Below, piece after piece: positions 9,101-18,496 of a DNA stretch of 64,000 nucleotides (position 1 is its first letter; every line of letters starts with the position of its first letter). The stretch spans positions 310,001 through 374,000 of the forward strand of contig CBDEVI010000002.1 of the NCBI GenBank assembly GCA_965243625.1, written 5' to 3'. A program made the position numbers and the translations under genes. Below the pieces are notes generated by a model. The model ran no database searches. It was not told the origin of the DNA and was given only the letters and a program-made list of their open reading frames with translations. This stretch comes from JAJECS01 sp965243625. GTDB lineage: Bacteria; Chloroflexota; UBA11872.

Positions 9101-11560
9101 ACGTTCGTGTTGAGCGTCAGCCACACCACGGGCCTGCAGGAGATAGGCCACCCACAAATCTGGGTGCAGCCGCTGCAGTCGGCTCGCGACGGCAGTCTGC
9201 GACGGTGAAAGCGGTTGGTCTGTCGCGGCACGCCGAAGAATGTCAGTTGGGGATGCCGACTCCTCGAGCTCTGTGCGAACAAGCTGCCGCACAAGGTCCC
9301 GAAAATGGTTGAGTTCCAGTCCGGCGGCCGTAGCTGCGGCATCCGCGCGGCTGTCCGTAAAGATGATCGTCCTCGCTGGCTGTTCTTCGGAACTCAGCCC
9401 AGCGAGAAGCCGGTCTGCAATCACTTGACCGGTGACCGCGACACCAGCCGTATGTGCCCGGATCGGCGAGCGGACCACGCCGCGGAAGAACTGCTGCAAT
9501 TCGCCGCTATTCCACCCATGCGATTGACAATGGGGGCAGTATTCGGGCAGCGCTGGCGTCAGGAGCCCGCTGGGCGGTGGCGCGTTGAACATCGTTCCCG
9601 TGGCACCTCCGACGGCGCTCGGGTGGAGCCGACCGGTGCGATGATCGTACGCGGCGGGAAGAAGGTTGAACTTTACAGGTTTTGACTCTCGATTTGGCTT
9701 GTGCGTCCATGGCTTCAAGCGCCGCGTGGTGCGCCGCGGCCAGTACCACATGTAGTCGCCCCAGGTGCGCCTATGAACGGGCGCGGCTTCCCAGGCAGTG
9801 AGCTTGTCGGTTGCTCCCGGACCGAGGTACCAGTACTGCTCGTCGTCCAAATCATCTGGTTGGACGGCAAACCCGCCCAGGAAGGTCTCGCCACACTGCT
9901 CGCAGCAAAGGAGCTCGAGCACTCGTCCGCCGCAATCGCAGGTATGGGTGGGTCGCGCGTAGAGCTTTCCGATTCGGCGGTCAGGCGAGCGCCAGCGAAC
10001 GTCAACCGCGGTGCACGAGGGGTTGCTGCACGCCCATAGCCCGCGGATGGTGCGCACGAACATGTGTGCCCGGAAGGTCGGTTCGTCCGGACGCTCTCTG
10101 TCTATTGCGACGGCCTTGAGCACGGCGTCAAGCGCACGATCTTCGACTTCCGCTGCCGGCGCATCGAACAGGCGTTCGTCCAACACGGCTAGCTCGGTTG
10201 GCCGTGGCTCGCCTTCCTCAGAAGTGCACGCACGCGCAACCGCAGCTCGCAGATCGTCGTGCTCGAGCGCGTCCCGGAGGCGCTGATCCGTCTCGGACGA
10301 AGCCATCGCGCGTCCGAGCTTGTCGTATCCCGCCCGGGAAAGGAGGCGTCCATGCCTAATTTGGCTGGGACGCCCAGGAATAATCGCGAACGTTTCCCGG
10401 GGCACGCCGAAGAACTGCTCAAGAAAATCACGACCCTCCTGGTCTTGTGCCAGGGAAGCACTGGTCGCCGCGCAGCGGAGCTGGGGCGAGTCCGGGTCGA
10501 GTTTCAGGCGCCGCAGCAAGTTTCGAACGACGAGCGCGACCTCGCTGCCCTGCGTACCCCGGTATAGATGCAGCTCGTCGACTACTAGCGTGAACGTGTG
10601 ATCAACGCTCTGGCGGAGCCAGGCCGCCGTTTGCTCGAAGAGCGAGTCTTCCCGGTCACGCATGAGCATGACATTGAGCATGGAAAAGTTTGTAATCAGG
10701 ATGTCCGGCGGTTCCGCCACCATGTCCCAGCGCGTGAGCAGTTCGCCTTCCCGCGGGTCGGGGAATTGGTCGCGGGTCGAGCGATCGAGCGAAGCAATCG
10801 AGTCGCGCTCACGCTCCATCGAGGCAAGCTCTTCCGCTGCCTCACGAACTCGCTGATTGCTGTTGCGCCTTGGACGGTCGCCGGCACCGAGCGTTACCCC
10901 GGTGTACCGGCCGAAGTACGGCAGCCGCATGTCCGACATCTCGCGGAGGCGCGAGACGGCCGACCTGAGGCGCGCGATCTGGTCCTCGACAAGGGCGTTC
11001 GTTGGGTACAGGATCATGGCCCGCATGGCCGCCGGCCGTTCCGAGGCTGATCTGACACTCCGCCACTGGCCGCCAGTCTCGCGCCACCAGTGATGTTCGG
11101 CGGGGTCGTTCGGCCACGTCTGCGACTCGGCCAACAGCCTGGCGAAGATGGGAAGCAAGAAGCACTCGGTCTTTCCAGATCCAGTGCCGGAGGTAATCGC
11201 GGCGTTGCGGTGCTTCATGTCGTCCCGCATGAGGGTCGTGAGTGCCTGAGCTTGATGCGCGCGCAGACGGAAGTCCCCGTCCTGACCAAAGAGCGCTGCT
11301 CCAAGCAGTTCCGCGGTCTCGCGGTCTATTTCCAGTGCGGCGCATGTGTCGGCGATTGAATTCGTGGCTGGATAGGGGAGGACAGGCTCGATGAGCGGAT
11401 CGGTGAATGCCGTGCCGGGGCGCTCTAGGAGCTCGCGCCGCTCGTGCCGGATGGCGTCATCACGCAGCCAGAGCGCTGTGTCGAAGTAGCGGAGATAGCT
11501 GTCTTTGATCTCCCCGTACAGTTCAGAAGGCCCGACTCGGCTGCGTGGCTGGTCGGTCAT
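6149..11560 (-). CDS. druE: Large DEAD/DEAH-type helicase with C-terminal DUF1998/MZB domain (DruE-like)
   Basis: About 1803 aa, predicted ATP-dependent nucleic-acid motor of the Druantia anti-phage system. Seen: Walker A SGTGSGKTE (Lys about 130), Walker B variant VVDELH (about 328-331, Leu replacing the usual Ala or Val), ATSASL motif III, a Cys-rich insert (CSNPSCTAV...CDCGGRVLELLCCEQCGE), helicase-C motif QQRVGRAGRTGQP, and near the C-terminus the DUF1998-type zinc module CDAACPDCLRSYDNRQLHG. Start: the ATG at 11558-11560 overlaps the stop of the upstream gene (ATGA), so the pair is translationally coupled; an in-frame extension 11 codons further up is unlikely. The giant helicase plus one upstream partner of unknown fold matches the layout of Druantia type III (druH-druE). 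A fused DISARM DrmA/DrmB-like protein is the main alternative. Confidence 0.82.
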   Translation of the reverse strand: MTDQPRSRVGPSELYGEIKDSYLRYFDTALWLRDDAIRHERRELLERPGTAFTDPLIEPVLPYPATNSIADTCAALEIDRETAELLGAALFGQDGDFRLRAHQAQALTTLMRDDMKHRNAAITSGTGSGKTECFLLPIFARLLAESQTWPNDPAEHHWWRETGGQWRSVRSASERPAAMRAMILYPTNALVEDQIARLRSAVSRLREMSDMRLPYFGRYTGVTLGAGDRPRRNSNQRVREAAEELASMERERDSIASLDRSTRDQFPDPREGELLTRWDMVAEPPDILITNFSMLNVMLMRDREDSLFEQTAAWLRQSVDHTFTLVVDELHLYRGTQGSEVALVVRNLLRRLKLDPDSPQLRCAATSASLAQDQEGRDFLEQFFGVPRETFAIIPGRPSQIRHGRLLSRAGYDKLGRAMASSETDQRLRDALEHDDLRAAVARACTSEEGEPRPTELAVLDERLFDAPAAEVEDRALDAVLKAVAIDRERPDEPTFRAHMFVRTIRGLWACSNPSCTAVDVRWRSPDRRIGKLYARPTHTCDCGGRVLELLCCEQCGETFLGGFAVQPDDLDDEQYWYLGPGATDKLTAWEAAPVHRRTWGDYMWYWPRRTTRRLKPWTHKPNRESKPVKFNLLPAAYDHRTGRLHPSAVGGATGTMFNAPPPSGLLTPALPEYCPHCQSHGWNSGELQQFFRGVVRSPIRAHTAGVAVTGQVIADRLLAGLSSEEQPARTIIFTDSRADAAATAAGLELNHFRDLVRQLVRTELEESASPTDILRRAATDQPLSPSQTAVASRLQRLHPDLWVAYLLQARGVADAQHERLIDSFETRPVGRAWGDLLLSLRDRLVRLGVNPAGPGASVQEWFGQPWWRIYAPPTDEWEPLESPEQRERADVDRLMRLAGHTTEVLFGRANRDLESARLGYVAPTSAHTSAIPLSGDCTEQLVLGAIRILGLAGRRPGSRWPPSSSNPPQVLDDYLTAVAQSKGIDAEDLRDAVKEALRASKIVDANWRLPLEDLEAPFAVSLTPPNAPVWVCKTCARVHLHASAGVCTNGACLSTHLVAQSGMDRFDDYYGWLARDRPRRLRVEELTGQTKPLAVQRERQRWFKGAILKPPREHLLTHGIDVLSVTTTMEVGVDIGSLESVLMANMPPERFNYQQRVGRAGRTGQPFSYALTLCRDRAHDDFHFNHPERMAGTRPPAPYLDLRQPQISRRVAAMECLRRAFLSLPSESRPRTGRDSTHGAFGRVADWEPRFRAPIEAWLRDSVEIEDIVAGITALTGLDPDERGQIEPWLREHLVRAIDDTIANSNYTQRELSERLASAGVLPMFGFPTRSRDLYRGPPRSLSENDRAIVAQRDLEIAISSFSPGAEVLRDKEVHVCAGFAAWGFQRQRPHPVNPLGTPLRIARCNACQSVSTTPVDEIDPQVTCTICDTDAASIKLFQPLGFRTTYRPRDYDDYTERGPLLPLPQLGITSQEPASFPVGAVTVTRLSEADVFVVNDNGGDLFQMFQDGPEVIVPQSDLYSHGSPFKEPEDEPYDKGAIGYVKRTDVLVAAFDRCELPIPGGFIPRDTEVVPGGMAALWSFAELLRRAGASELDVDPFELQIGLQPVRDGLEQTARVFVADRLENGAGYAAFLARPESFRRILDVMLNEIGIRFEAHEHADTCDAACPDCLRSYDNRQLHGQLDWRLALDLTVAAVGEVPTFDRWAQLADKQTRSFVDGFQEALPSLRFERLGPLPGVFEPESGRAAIIGHPLWRRDSEHYTAQQETAAAAARSAHSAQYVRMFDAFTITRHPYGVYAWLAA

Positions 11561-14500
11561 TCTGATCGTCCCGACTGCTGTAGCCGCGACCACAAGCCAG
11601 CCGCAATCCCAGGCGGCACGTTGGAGTAGCGCTGCGTCCCATCATTGAACCGACGCGGCGGTGAGCCGCTGCACAGCATGGCGACGCGCTCGTACAGGCC
11701 GGGTAGTTGCGCGCCCAGCCGTACGGCCAACTCGCACCGCTTGGGTTCGTAGGCCACCAGCGGGACTCCAGTCCTCAGCGACTCCAGGTGCTTGACCAGG
11801 TGCACGGTTCCAAGGCGAGCCGTAGCTCGGCTATTCGTGGTAGGTGGGACAAAAGCGTAGGTGCGCGGAAAGGAGTCCGTACGGTAGGCGCCTGGCATCG
11901 TCGATTGATCTGTAGGTGCCCAACGCCCGGTCGTGATATCGAACCTTTCAACGTCACCATCCGGCAGATGCCACTTAGAGAGTACGTCGAGAAGCTCTGT
12001 GATGGGCGGTAAACCGGTCAGGAGCCGCGCGGCAGCATCCTCGACCGAATGCACCGCGAAGCCAAGTGCATTGGTCGCTGACTCGGTGACGTAGGCGCGC
12101 TCCTGATGTCGGAGCCCTCGTACCACGACCTGCGTTGGGGCACCGTGGACCTCTTCGCGTGCGAGCGAGCCTCCAAGAGCCTTAACGCTCGCCTTCAGCC
12201 GGTCCAATAGCCGCCGGGATCGGAACCCTGCCAGGACGGCGGTGTCACGGTCTGGCAGTCCGACCAAGACTGGAGGTCCGACCGCCCAACGCTCCACTCT
12301 GAGAGTGGTGCGGTTGAGCTTCAATTCGATATGGCCAAGTCCTGCAAGTGTCCGAGCGAACTCGGATGCGAACCACGGCCGATCGTCGGCATTTCGGGCG
12401 AGCGCAACAAACGATGCCCATGTGCCTTCGTTGAGCAGGGATATGGCATTTAGCAAGGTATCCAGGTCCACCAGTGACTCATTGTCGATTGCTTCCACTA
12501 CGACCTGCGGCAAGCGTGAGATCGGGCTTTCGGAGGCTTTTGAGACTACGCGGGCGCGAGCCGACTTAGGTTTTCGGGTCGGGCCGTGCCACCGAACGAG
12601 CCCGCAGTGCTTGCAGCTTCCGCGCCTGCGACGCTTCTCGTTGGCCACACCCATTCCAAGGTCCCAATGATGCGCACCACCATCGAAGCATGGAGGTGCC
12701 AACCCGCTCCGTGCCCGCGAACTTCGGATCGGCGGCTCCTCCAACTCGTCCTTGTGATCGGCGTGATCTAGGTGGGTTGGCGGTAGTGGACCGATCTGCT
12801 CGGGCTTACTGTCGAGTTCCACAAATCCGCCAGCCACCATGGGTCCCGTGGAAGCGGCGGTGCTATCGACGGCGGAAATGGCAGCCCAACGAGAGTCTTC
12901 ATGAATCGGACGCCGCAAGCTCTTGATGGGGTCAGGAGGACCCGCTGTTTCGGCTGAACGAAGGCGAAGCGTCGATGACGCTATGGAGCGGGGGGATCGT
13001 CGTGCTGACTTGTCGAGTTCATAGACTGCAACTCGATACTCACCCGGCGGAACCTCATGTTCCCGCAGCTGGACGACCCCCGACCTCAGGAATTGCCCTA
13101 GAGGCACCTCTGCTGCTTCCTGTTGAATTGGGTGCAGCACGGCGCAGATCGTTTTCTCAGTTCCCACCGAAAACGAAACTTCTGGCGGGAGTGCTGCGTG
13201 CCACGTGTTGCGCCTGGGAAGTGCGAGTCCTCCCGCGAAAGCGATGGCGGCCGACGCGCTTGGAATGAGCGGCTGTAAGTCGTCGGATGCGACATCCGGG
13301 GCAGCCATAAGCGCTACACCTCGAATGAGCGTCCACCCTTCTGGGCAACCGATCATCGATTGCGCGTCGAACCTCTTCCATCCGGGCCGCGCGCACTGCC
13401 GCACAAACTCCAGGACATTTCGTTCAAGCCTTGGGCGAACCAACAGTGTGTGACTCGCCGCGAGCGAGGCCCGATCAACTTCGACATGCCACTGCTGCCC
13501 TTGGTCAAAGGCGAGGATCACAATCTGCCTGGCGCGTCGCGCAAGCTCTGTCCGGCCTTCGCGATCTCGTAGCGTCATATTCGCAAGCAGCACATCCGCC
13601 ATGGAGATGCGGTCGCTCTCATCGAATTCGCCCCAGCCATCCAGGCCGGAGTCGATCAGTGTGACCGCGTTGTTGCACAGCTTGAGGGCTGCCTGGGTGG
13701 CCCCATCCGCGCCCGCACCAAGCGCGAGGCTTCTGTTGAGTCGGCTATCGGAGATGCGGACACGAAGATCCAAGTCGAGCCGCGGCCTGGGATGTGATCG
13801 AACACTTGCGACCAACCTGATCGGGACTCGTCTGAGCCCCTGAGCATCGTTCTGTGCGACCACTCCATCCCATGACTCGAGTTCATGGCAGGCAACGGCG
13901 GCTATTCGCTCGCGCACATCACCGGGTGATCGCCAAAGATGGCGGAGCGAAACGGAGACGCTTGACCGCGCGATCCACTCATCGAGCAGTCCAACCATCT
14001 CGCTCACCGGAAATGACCCAGAAGCCAACTCGTAGTGGGCAAAGAGTTCTGGAAGACGTCGGCGATCCTCTTCTCGGATGAGTGCCTGTGAGATCGGGAT
14101 ACTGACGTGCACTCGCCTGTCGAATGCAAAGGCCGTGGGCCAGCCTAGTCGTCCGTCTTCGTCGGTCAGCAGCTTGTTCAGAGCGTCCCAGAAGATGTGT
14201 GACTGGTCCGCGAAGCCGCGTTGGATTTCCCTTTTACGCCGCTTGTTCCCCGCGACTCCTAGTGCCTGAGCTAGCCGCGCGTAGTAGTTCGCCTGACTGA
14301 ACTGCTCGTCACTCGCCATTGACGACGCGACTAGCGCGAAGAATGCCAGCAGTCCCAAGAATGGCGGTGGACCACTTTGGCCGCTTCGTATCCACCGGTC
14401 GAGGCTCCGGGTGTGGATGTAGAAGGTCTGGTAGCCCGAGTCTGCCGCCATGAGGGTTCGGCCCACGGCCTCACTAAACGCCGCTTGAGGGTCCGAGATT

Positions 14501-14637
14501 TGCTCGTAGACTTGCGCAGCTATGCTCTCAAGCTTGCTCTTATCTAAGTCCAGGTAAAGCGGTCGATTGCGCCACTGACCCTCAAGATAGTGATTTGCGA
14601 TCGCGTCGTTCCATGTTTGGTAATCGGTCGCACCCAC
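11557..14637 (-). CDS. druH: Large helicase-partner protein, DruH-like
   Basis: A 1026-aa protein of no fold I recognise, coupled to the DUF1998 helicase by a 4-bp stop-start overlap. GTG start with a strong AGGAGG (14644-14649) 6 nt upstream. Seen: an N-terminal region rich in aromatic residues (LEGQWRNRPLYLDLDKSKLE), alpha-helical stretches to about residue 250, no signal peptide or long membrane segment, and one apparent zinc site in the middle (Cys650, His656/His657, Cys675, Cys678, the last two in GSCKHCGL) inside a basic linker. No nuclease motif could be identified. The druH name rests on synteny and size: a roughly 1000-aa unknown directly before a giant DUF1998 helicase is the whole of Druantia type III. 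Its biochemical role is unknown. Confidence 0.62.
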   Translation of the reverse strand: MGATDYQTWNDAIANHYLEGQWRNRPLYLDLDKSKLESIAAQVYEQISDPQAAFSEAVGRTLMAADSGYQTFYIHTRSLDRWIRSGQSGPPPFLGLLAFFALVASSMASDEQFSQANYYARLAQALGVAGNKRRKREIQRGFADQSHIFWDALNKLLTDEDGRLGWPTAFAFDRRVHVSIPISQALIREEDRRRLPELFAHYELASGSFPVSEMVGLLDEWIARSSVSVSLRHLWRSPGDVRERIAAVACHELESWDGVVAQNDAQGLRRVPIRLVASVRSHPRPRLDLDLRVRISDSRLNRSLALGAGADGATQAALKLCNNAVTLIDSGLDGWGEFDESDRISMADVLLANMTLRDREGRTELARRARQIVILAFDQGQQWHVEVDRASLAASHTLLVRPRLERNVLEFVRQCARPGWKRFDAQSMIGCPEGWTLIRGVALMAAPDVASDDLQPLIPSASAAIAFAGGLALPRRNTWHAALPPEVSFSVGTEKTICAVLHPIQQEAAEVPLGQFLRSGVVQLREHEVPPGEYRVAVYELDKSARRSPRSIASSTLRLRSAETAGPPDPIKSLRRPIHEDSRWAAISAVDSTAASTGPMVAGGFVELDSKPEQIGPLPPTHLDHADHKDELEEPPIRSSRARSGLAPPCFDGGAHHWDLGMGVANEKRRRRGSCKHCGLVRWHGPTRKPKSARARVVSKASESPISRLPQVVVEAIDNESLVDLDTLLNAISLLNEGTWASFVALARNADDRPWFASEFARTLAGLGHIELKLNRTTLRVERWAVGPPVLVGLPDRDTAVLAGFRSRRLLDRLKASVKALGGSLAREEVHGAPTQVVVRGLRHQERAYVTESATNALGFAVHSVEDAAARLLTGLPPITELLDVLSKWHLPDGDVERFDITTGRWAPTDQSTMPGAYRTDSFPRTYAFVPPTTNSRATARLGTVHLVKHLESLRTGVPLVAYEPKRCELAVRLGAQLPGLYERVAMLCSGSPPRRFNDGTQRYSNVPPGIAAGLWSRLQQSGRSE

Positions 14638-15534
14638 GAACTTCCTCCTCGTCGGAGTTGCCCGAATCTCGAAAGCTCACGACGGATGTTGGAGCGTTTT
14701 GCCCGCCTAGCTGTAGTTCCTACTCACTCTCATTGACTCCGCTAGGGCCACTCTGTTCAAGGAGAGTTCGTTCGACGGCTCCATCTAAGGAGGACCTCTT
14801 CGCATATCGTAGCGTTCGGCCGACAATCGGCGGCGGCTGGTTGCTGGTCCAACGGATCGCAGCTGAGGACTGGTGGGTGGCCCGAGCGACGGTAATAGCG
14901 ATTTGCCGGCCGCGTGGAATCCTCGACTGCCGGCGGGATTTGCGCCGCTGTCTACCGGTGCACGTGCCGAGCACCATCGACGGAGTCGGGTGACTGGGAG
15001 GCGGGGGCGGCATAGGACTGCCTAGAGATTTGGGCCGCCCTGGTCGGTGATCGACGCGAGTGGGCAGCACCTCGGTTGCCGCCGCAGCGCCGCTTTCGAC
15101 CCGCGAGGCGGCAGCATATTCGCGATGCGCGAGATCACCCGCCAAGTCGGTGCAATTCGAGGTCAAGCTATTGGGCGTAGCCCGCCGGCGGCGGCAATCA
15201 CCTGAAACCTCGCTTGCCGGCTACTTAGCCCGCGCCGGGAATGGCCATAGGCATCGGCATGTACGGTGCTCTTGATTGCGCCTCGCTCTGGGCTAGCGCC
15301 GAGATTCTTCCTACTAGGGCCCCGGCATGGTGGCGTTCATCGGGCGAGTTGTTGTCTCGTCTGCGGCCCATCACCTCGACGTCAAGAGCCTGCTGACCTA
15401 CGCCATCGCCGGGTCTGCCCAAGGGCCCGATGTGCGACCGATGCGCGTCCGCGACGGTTGCCACAGGGAGCGATGGCTGTGTTGTAGACGGCGACTACCA
15501 ATCCATCCCCGAGGGGTACTAGCCCCCCGCTTCG
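14638..15534. other. Upstream region of the druHE operon, no gene seen
   Basis: About 900 bp. The first 15 bp carry the druH Shine-Dalgarno. The rest has only short frames of random composition on both strands. The operon promoter must lie here, but I cannot point to convincing -35/-10 boxes. Confidence 0.5.
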
Positions 15535-15779
15535 CCCGCCTCTTGATTCCTCGCTTTACGGACTTGCGCAGCGATCTGGCCCTCTACCTCCGCAACTACC
15601 ACCACGACTGCGCCCGCACCGAGCGCAGGACTCGAAGACCCGCTCGCGTCCAGGAATTGGGTGCCGCCAAAACGCGACCGGAGCGGCCGTCGAGACGAGG
15701 ACGACCCGTCGCAATACCTCGGAAAGAGCACGAGCAAGTGGCACGCGCAGCGCCGGTGGGCGCCCAGCTAGAGGCGTGA
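15535..15779 (+). pseudogene. IS481-type transposase C-terminal remnant
   Basis: The frame reads RFTDLRSDLALYLRNYHHD, then a region matching the integrase tail common in IS481 transposases (consensus YLRxYNHDRAHTGRxTxGRxP...GAxKxRPR). Several conserved residues have changed (HDCARTERRT for HDRAHTGRxT). The catalytic core is missing upstream, so this is a decayed fragment only. Confidence 0.45.
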
Positions 15780-16005
15780 GGAGGACTCGAACCGCCAAGC
15801 TTTGACCAAGGCCCGCCGTACGCAGACCAGGTGGGGTGGTTGCGCGGCTTCGCTGTGTGGCCCATGGCGTGGCATGCAGGCAGCCCCCGTCTGGTCTGAG
15901 GATTACGGAAAACTTGCTCGGCATCACGGAATCCAGACGGTTGAATGGACAAGAGAGTCCACTCAGCCCCTCTCGTCGAGCCAGGAGCACTAGGCAGCGT
16001 AGTCG

Positions 16006-16461
16006 ATGCCGGGACACCTCCCTGCTAAGTCCGGCCCCGGGCGCCGACCGCGGGCGGACTGGGAACGACGAGTGGAGCACGCGATTCGCCACCTGCGGAG
16101 CGCGTGGGATCTCCAGGACAACTCTCTGTGCCGACTTGCTTCGGTTCAGGACCGGGCTTCTCGCTCATACCGCGGGCGACCGGGCGCTGACGCGCTGGCC
16201 CTCCGCGATCTAGTTGAGGAGGCGGTCAGGCTGGCCGGCGATCTCCTAGCGCCCCCATACGAGACGTTTCTTCGCCGTTGGGTGGCAACGGGCAATATCG
16301 CGGCCGTGGCGCGCGAGATGGGCAAGGACCGCTCGCACCTGTCGCGGGACTATCGACCGAGGGTTGTCATGGTCGTCACCGAAGTGTTCATGAGTCTCAC
16401 GGGCAATGGTGAGCGCCGTAGGCGGAGGACGCTCCCGAGCCCTGCCCAGCGCGTCCATTAG
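16006..16461 (+). CDS. Small HTH protein next to the attachment site, copy A
   Basis: 151 aa, no family recognised. The core (GPGRRPRADWERRVEHA through VFMSLTGNG) is nearly identical to the protein at 27492-27995. It is rich in Arg and Ala and predicted all-helical. The segment GNIAAVAREMGKDRSHLSRD looks like a helix-turn-helix, with the second helix carrying the polar recognition-type residues. It sits about 240 bp before the conserved block that ends in the tRNA-Gly 3' half, in the same relative place in both copies. Such a small DNA-binding protein beside an att site could be an excisionase or directionality factor, or an element regulator; this is inference from position. The start is uncertain because the N-terminal 10 residues differ between copies. 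Confidence 0.65.
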   Translation: MPGHLPAKSGPGRRPRADWERRVEHAIRHLRSAWDLQDNSLCRLASVQDRASRSYRGRPGADALALRDLVEEAVRLAGDLLAPPYETFLRRWVATGNIAAVAREMGKDRSHLSRDYRPRVVMVVTEVFMSLTGNGERRRRRTLPSPAQRVH

Positions 16462-16699
16462 GGTCCGTCGCCGGCTAGGCATCGTCCCATTGCTCGGGAG
16501 CGGTAGGTCCTGACTGCACCCCAGTAACTCGATCAGCGACTCGACCGCGTCTTAGTGTCCCGCTGCAGAGCGACCCATCAATTGTGTGCGACGCCTCCAG
16601 GATCGATTCCCCTACAGCCGCCGCGCGAGACCTTGGTCGGAGCAGTGCTTTGGCGGTGGAGTAGGCGCCCACCGTAGGAACGTGGCTCGCAAATGGAAG

Positions 16700-16875
16700 T
16701 ACAATTAGGGGCGTATTGGACGCAGATTTCAAAAAAGAGCGACAGCAAGCCTTCAGGGCTAGCGCGACCGGGAAATCGGTGTCGCAAACCTGTTAGAGCG
16801 CGAATCTCGGCGAGTTTCGGACTTTGCGTGCTTCCAAGCTGGAAGCTGCGGATTCGAGTCCCATCCTCTGCTCCT
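16700..16875 (+). other. Attachment-site-like sequence A with decayed tRNA-Gly 3' half
   Basis: The conserved block (TACAATT, then GCGTATTGGACGCAGATTTC, through TTTCGGACTTTGCGTG) runs directly into CTTCCAAGCT at 16831 and a diverged tRNA 3' half ending CTCTGCTCCT at 16875. The T arm reads GCGGATTCGAGTCCCAT, with a mismatch next to the T loop, so the tRNA half has decayed relative to the copy at 28380. Read as the attR of an older, inner insertion. Confidence 0.7.
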
Positions 16876-17724
16876 AGTTCGGTCCAATCAGCCGACTCTT
16901 GCCTACTCACGACATCTAGCCTTCCTTCCGTTCCTCCAACGCCCGCGCAACGCTTGGTTCACGGTCGCGCAACGCCGTGGTGCACCGGGCGACTTGCAGT
17001 TGTACGCGCAATCAGGGCACCGTCGCGGCATCGCTGGCCAGCACCATGCCCTACTATCTGCCGACGTCACTGGGCAGGGCAGTTTCCCGGAGGACGTCCG
17101 CCTCAATCGAGAGAACTTGGTGCGGTTCAGGGCGTTCCCGGGCGGCGAACCGATCGTCGGCGAATTCACGCTTGAGGGCATCCTGCGGTGTTAGCCGCAC
17201 CTGCAGCATCTACGGTGGCAGGCCAGTCCACTAGGCTTGCGAGCGTCAGGACAATTGAGTCCGTTTCAGAATCGCCATTGACGATTCACGTCGCTCAGGC
17301 GAGACCCGAGCAGGTTGATTGAAACTCCGGCGTCGAGTCGATACGGAACGCAGTGTGGGAGCAGTGTCCAGGGATCGCGTTGTCTGACAGCAGAGGGCGG
17401 TGCCTCGATTCCACTTTCTTATTTGATACCTACGAAATGACCGCTGCACCGGTCCGTGTGGAGAGCCCAGACTGCTGCCAGCTGTCGCGTCAGTTCGCGT
17501 AGTTTGCACTGTCCTGTCGCAGACGTTCATGTTCCCCGCGTCATGCAGTGTTGCCCAATACAAGGTCGCAACCGACCGGGTCGAGATGAGTGGCGATGCG
17601 TCGGGTGTTGCCGCGACTAGGTTACGGATAGATACGAATCTGGGCCAAGCCTTGCCCGCGACAAGTAGGCTGTGTCACCATTTCGCGATCCAGCGTATCT
17701 TGTTCGACGGGAGTGGAGAATCGA
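16876..17724. other. Non-coding stretch right of attachment site A
   Basis: About 850 bp with no credible gene, only short frames of random composition. It is presumably the left end of the second element or the scar between two insertions. Confidence 0.45.
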
Positions 17725-17985
17725 ATGAAGTTCAAAGAGGTCGTTTCAGCGAGTGACTGGAAGCATCGACCGCAGCGGTCACGGCGCATTAACCCTGAGA
17801 TTCGCGAGATTGTCAGCCGCCTGGATAAGACATCGGGTGGGGAATGGGTGGTCATCAGCCTCACGGAGCAGGAGAAGAAACGCCAGCCCACGATTCGCGG
17901 CCGGATCCAATCGGCGGCAGCACAGATGGGCTTCAACGTAAGGTTTGAGATGCGGGCGGGTGACTTGGGCGTACAGAAGGCGTAG
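17725..17985 (+). CDS. Small conserved-looking hypothetical protein
   Basis: 86 aa, function unknown. ATG at 17725 with GGAGA 6 nt upstream is preferred over the GTG at 17713. The product is soluble and mixed charged, with an N-terminal stretch EIREIVSRLDKTSGGEWVVI and a C-terminal IRGRIQSAAAQMGFNVRFEM. The second part, a predicted helix then a beta strand, resembles small proteins common on plasmids and phages of high-GC bacteria, but I cannot name a family. It stands alone, with no neighbour on the same strand within 1 kb except the HTH gene to the left. Confidence 0.5.
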   Translation: MKFKEVVSASDWKHRPQRSRRINPEIREIVSRLDKTSGGEWVVISLTEQEKKRQPTIRGRIQSAAAQMGFNVRFEMRAGDLGVQKA

Positions 17986-18496
17986 GCCACCGTCGGCGGC
18001 GATTGGTCGTCGCAGTTAGACACGGTGTCAGGTCAGGGCTCGCACAGCGTTTAGCAGAGCGGATTCGAAACGGTCGAGCTTGCGTAATTCCATCGGGCTG
18101 TGGGTGCTCGGGTGTTTGCCCCTGGGGACTGGCGCACCTTGGGCTCGTGAAGTGGACGTTGCATGCCGGTGTGACCAAGGCGGTAAAGGCGTCGAGCTGG
18201 GGTGCTGCTATTGCTCGAACGGCTTCCGGCCGGGATGCAGGCTCAAGGGCAAGAACTTAGCTGGCGCCGGCGGGGAGCTCTATCGCCGGCGACGGGTGGA
18301 CGATCGTTCGGCAGATTGCCGGGTCTTCGGCCAAGATCGCGTCGACCCGCCGAGCGCTACCAATCTCGCCGACTCCCGGAGTGCACTCCTTCTGTGGGTG
18401 AAGCCCTCGTGGCCGTTGCGAATGTGCGGAGTACCGACCACATGGCAGCAGCAATGCGGGAGGGCGAGGCAGGGCCGGCAGAAGCACCGGCTGACT
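17986..18496. other. Non-coding stretch
   Basis: About 510 bp between the small gene and an IS1182-like fragment. Frames are open by high GC only; nothing is recognised. Confidence 0.45.

Larger units (their letters stand above)
15890..16875 (+). repeat. Right-end module, copy A (about 1 kb, duplicated at 27425-28424)
   Basis: Clearly homologous to 27425-28424 along its whole length: the leader with TTGAATGGACAAG, the HTH-protein gene, about 240 bp of non-coding spacer, then the conserved block and tRNA-Gly 3' half. By eye, identity is about 90 percent in the gene, lower in the spacer, and very high in the ~130-bp terminal block. It is read as the right end of an integrated element. Confidence 0.85.

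Noticed and set aside
6149..14637. DISARM system
   Set aside because: No DrmC (PLD) or methylase gene is present, and helicase and DUF1998 are in a single chain. The SNF2 gene is 3 kb away and behind a divergent gene.
16700..16875. Functional tRNA or tmRNA gene
   Set aside because: Only the half from the anticodon loop to the 3' end fits a tRNA. The 5' bases cannot form the acceptor, D or anticodon stems, and no tag reading frame is present.
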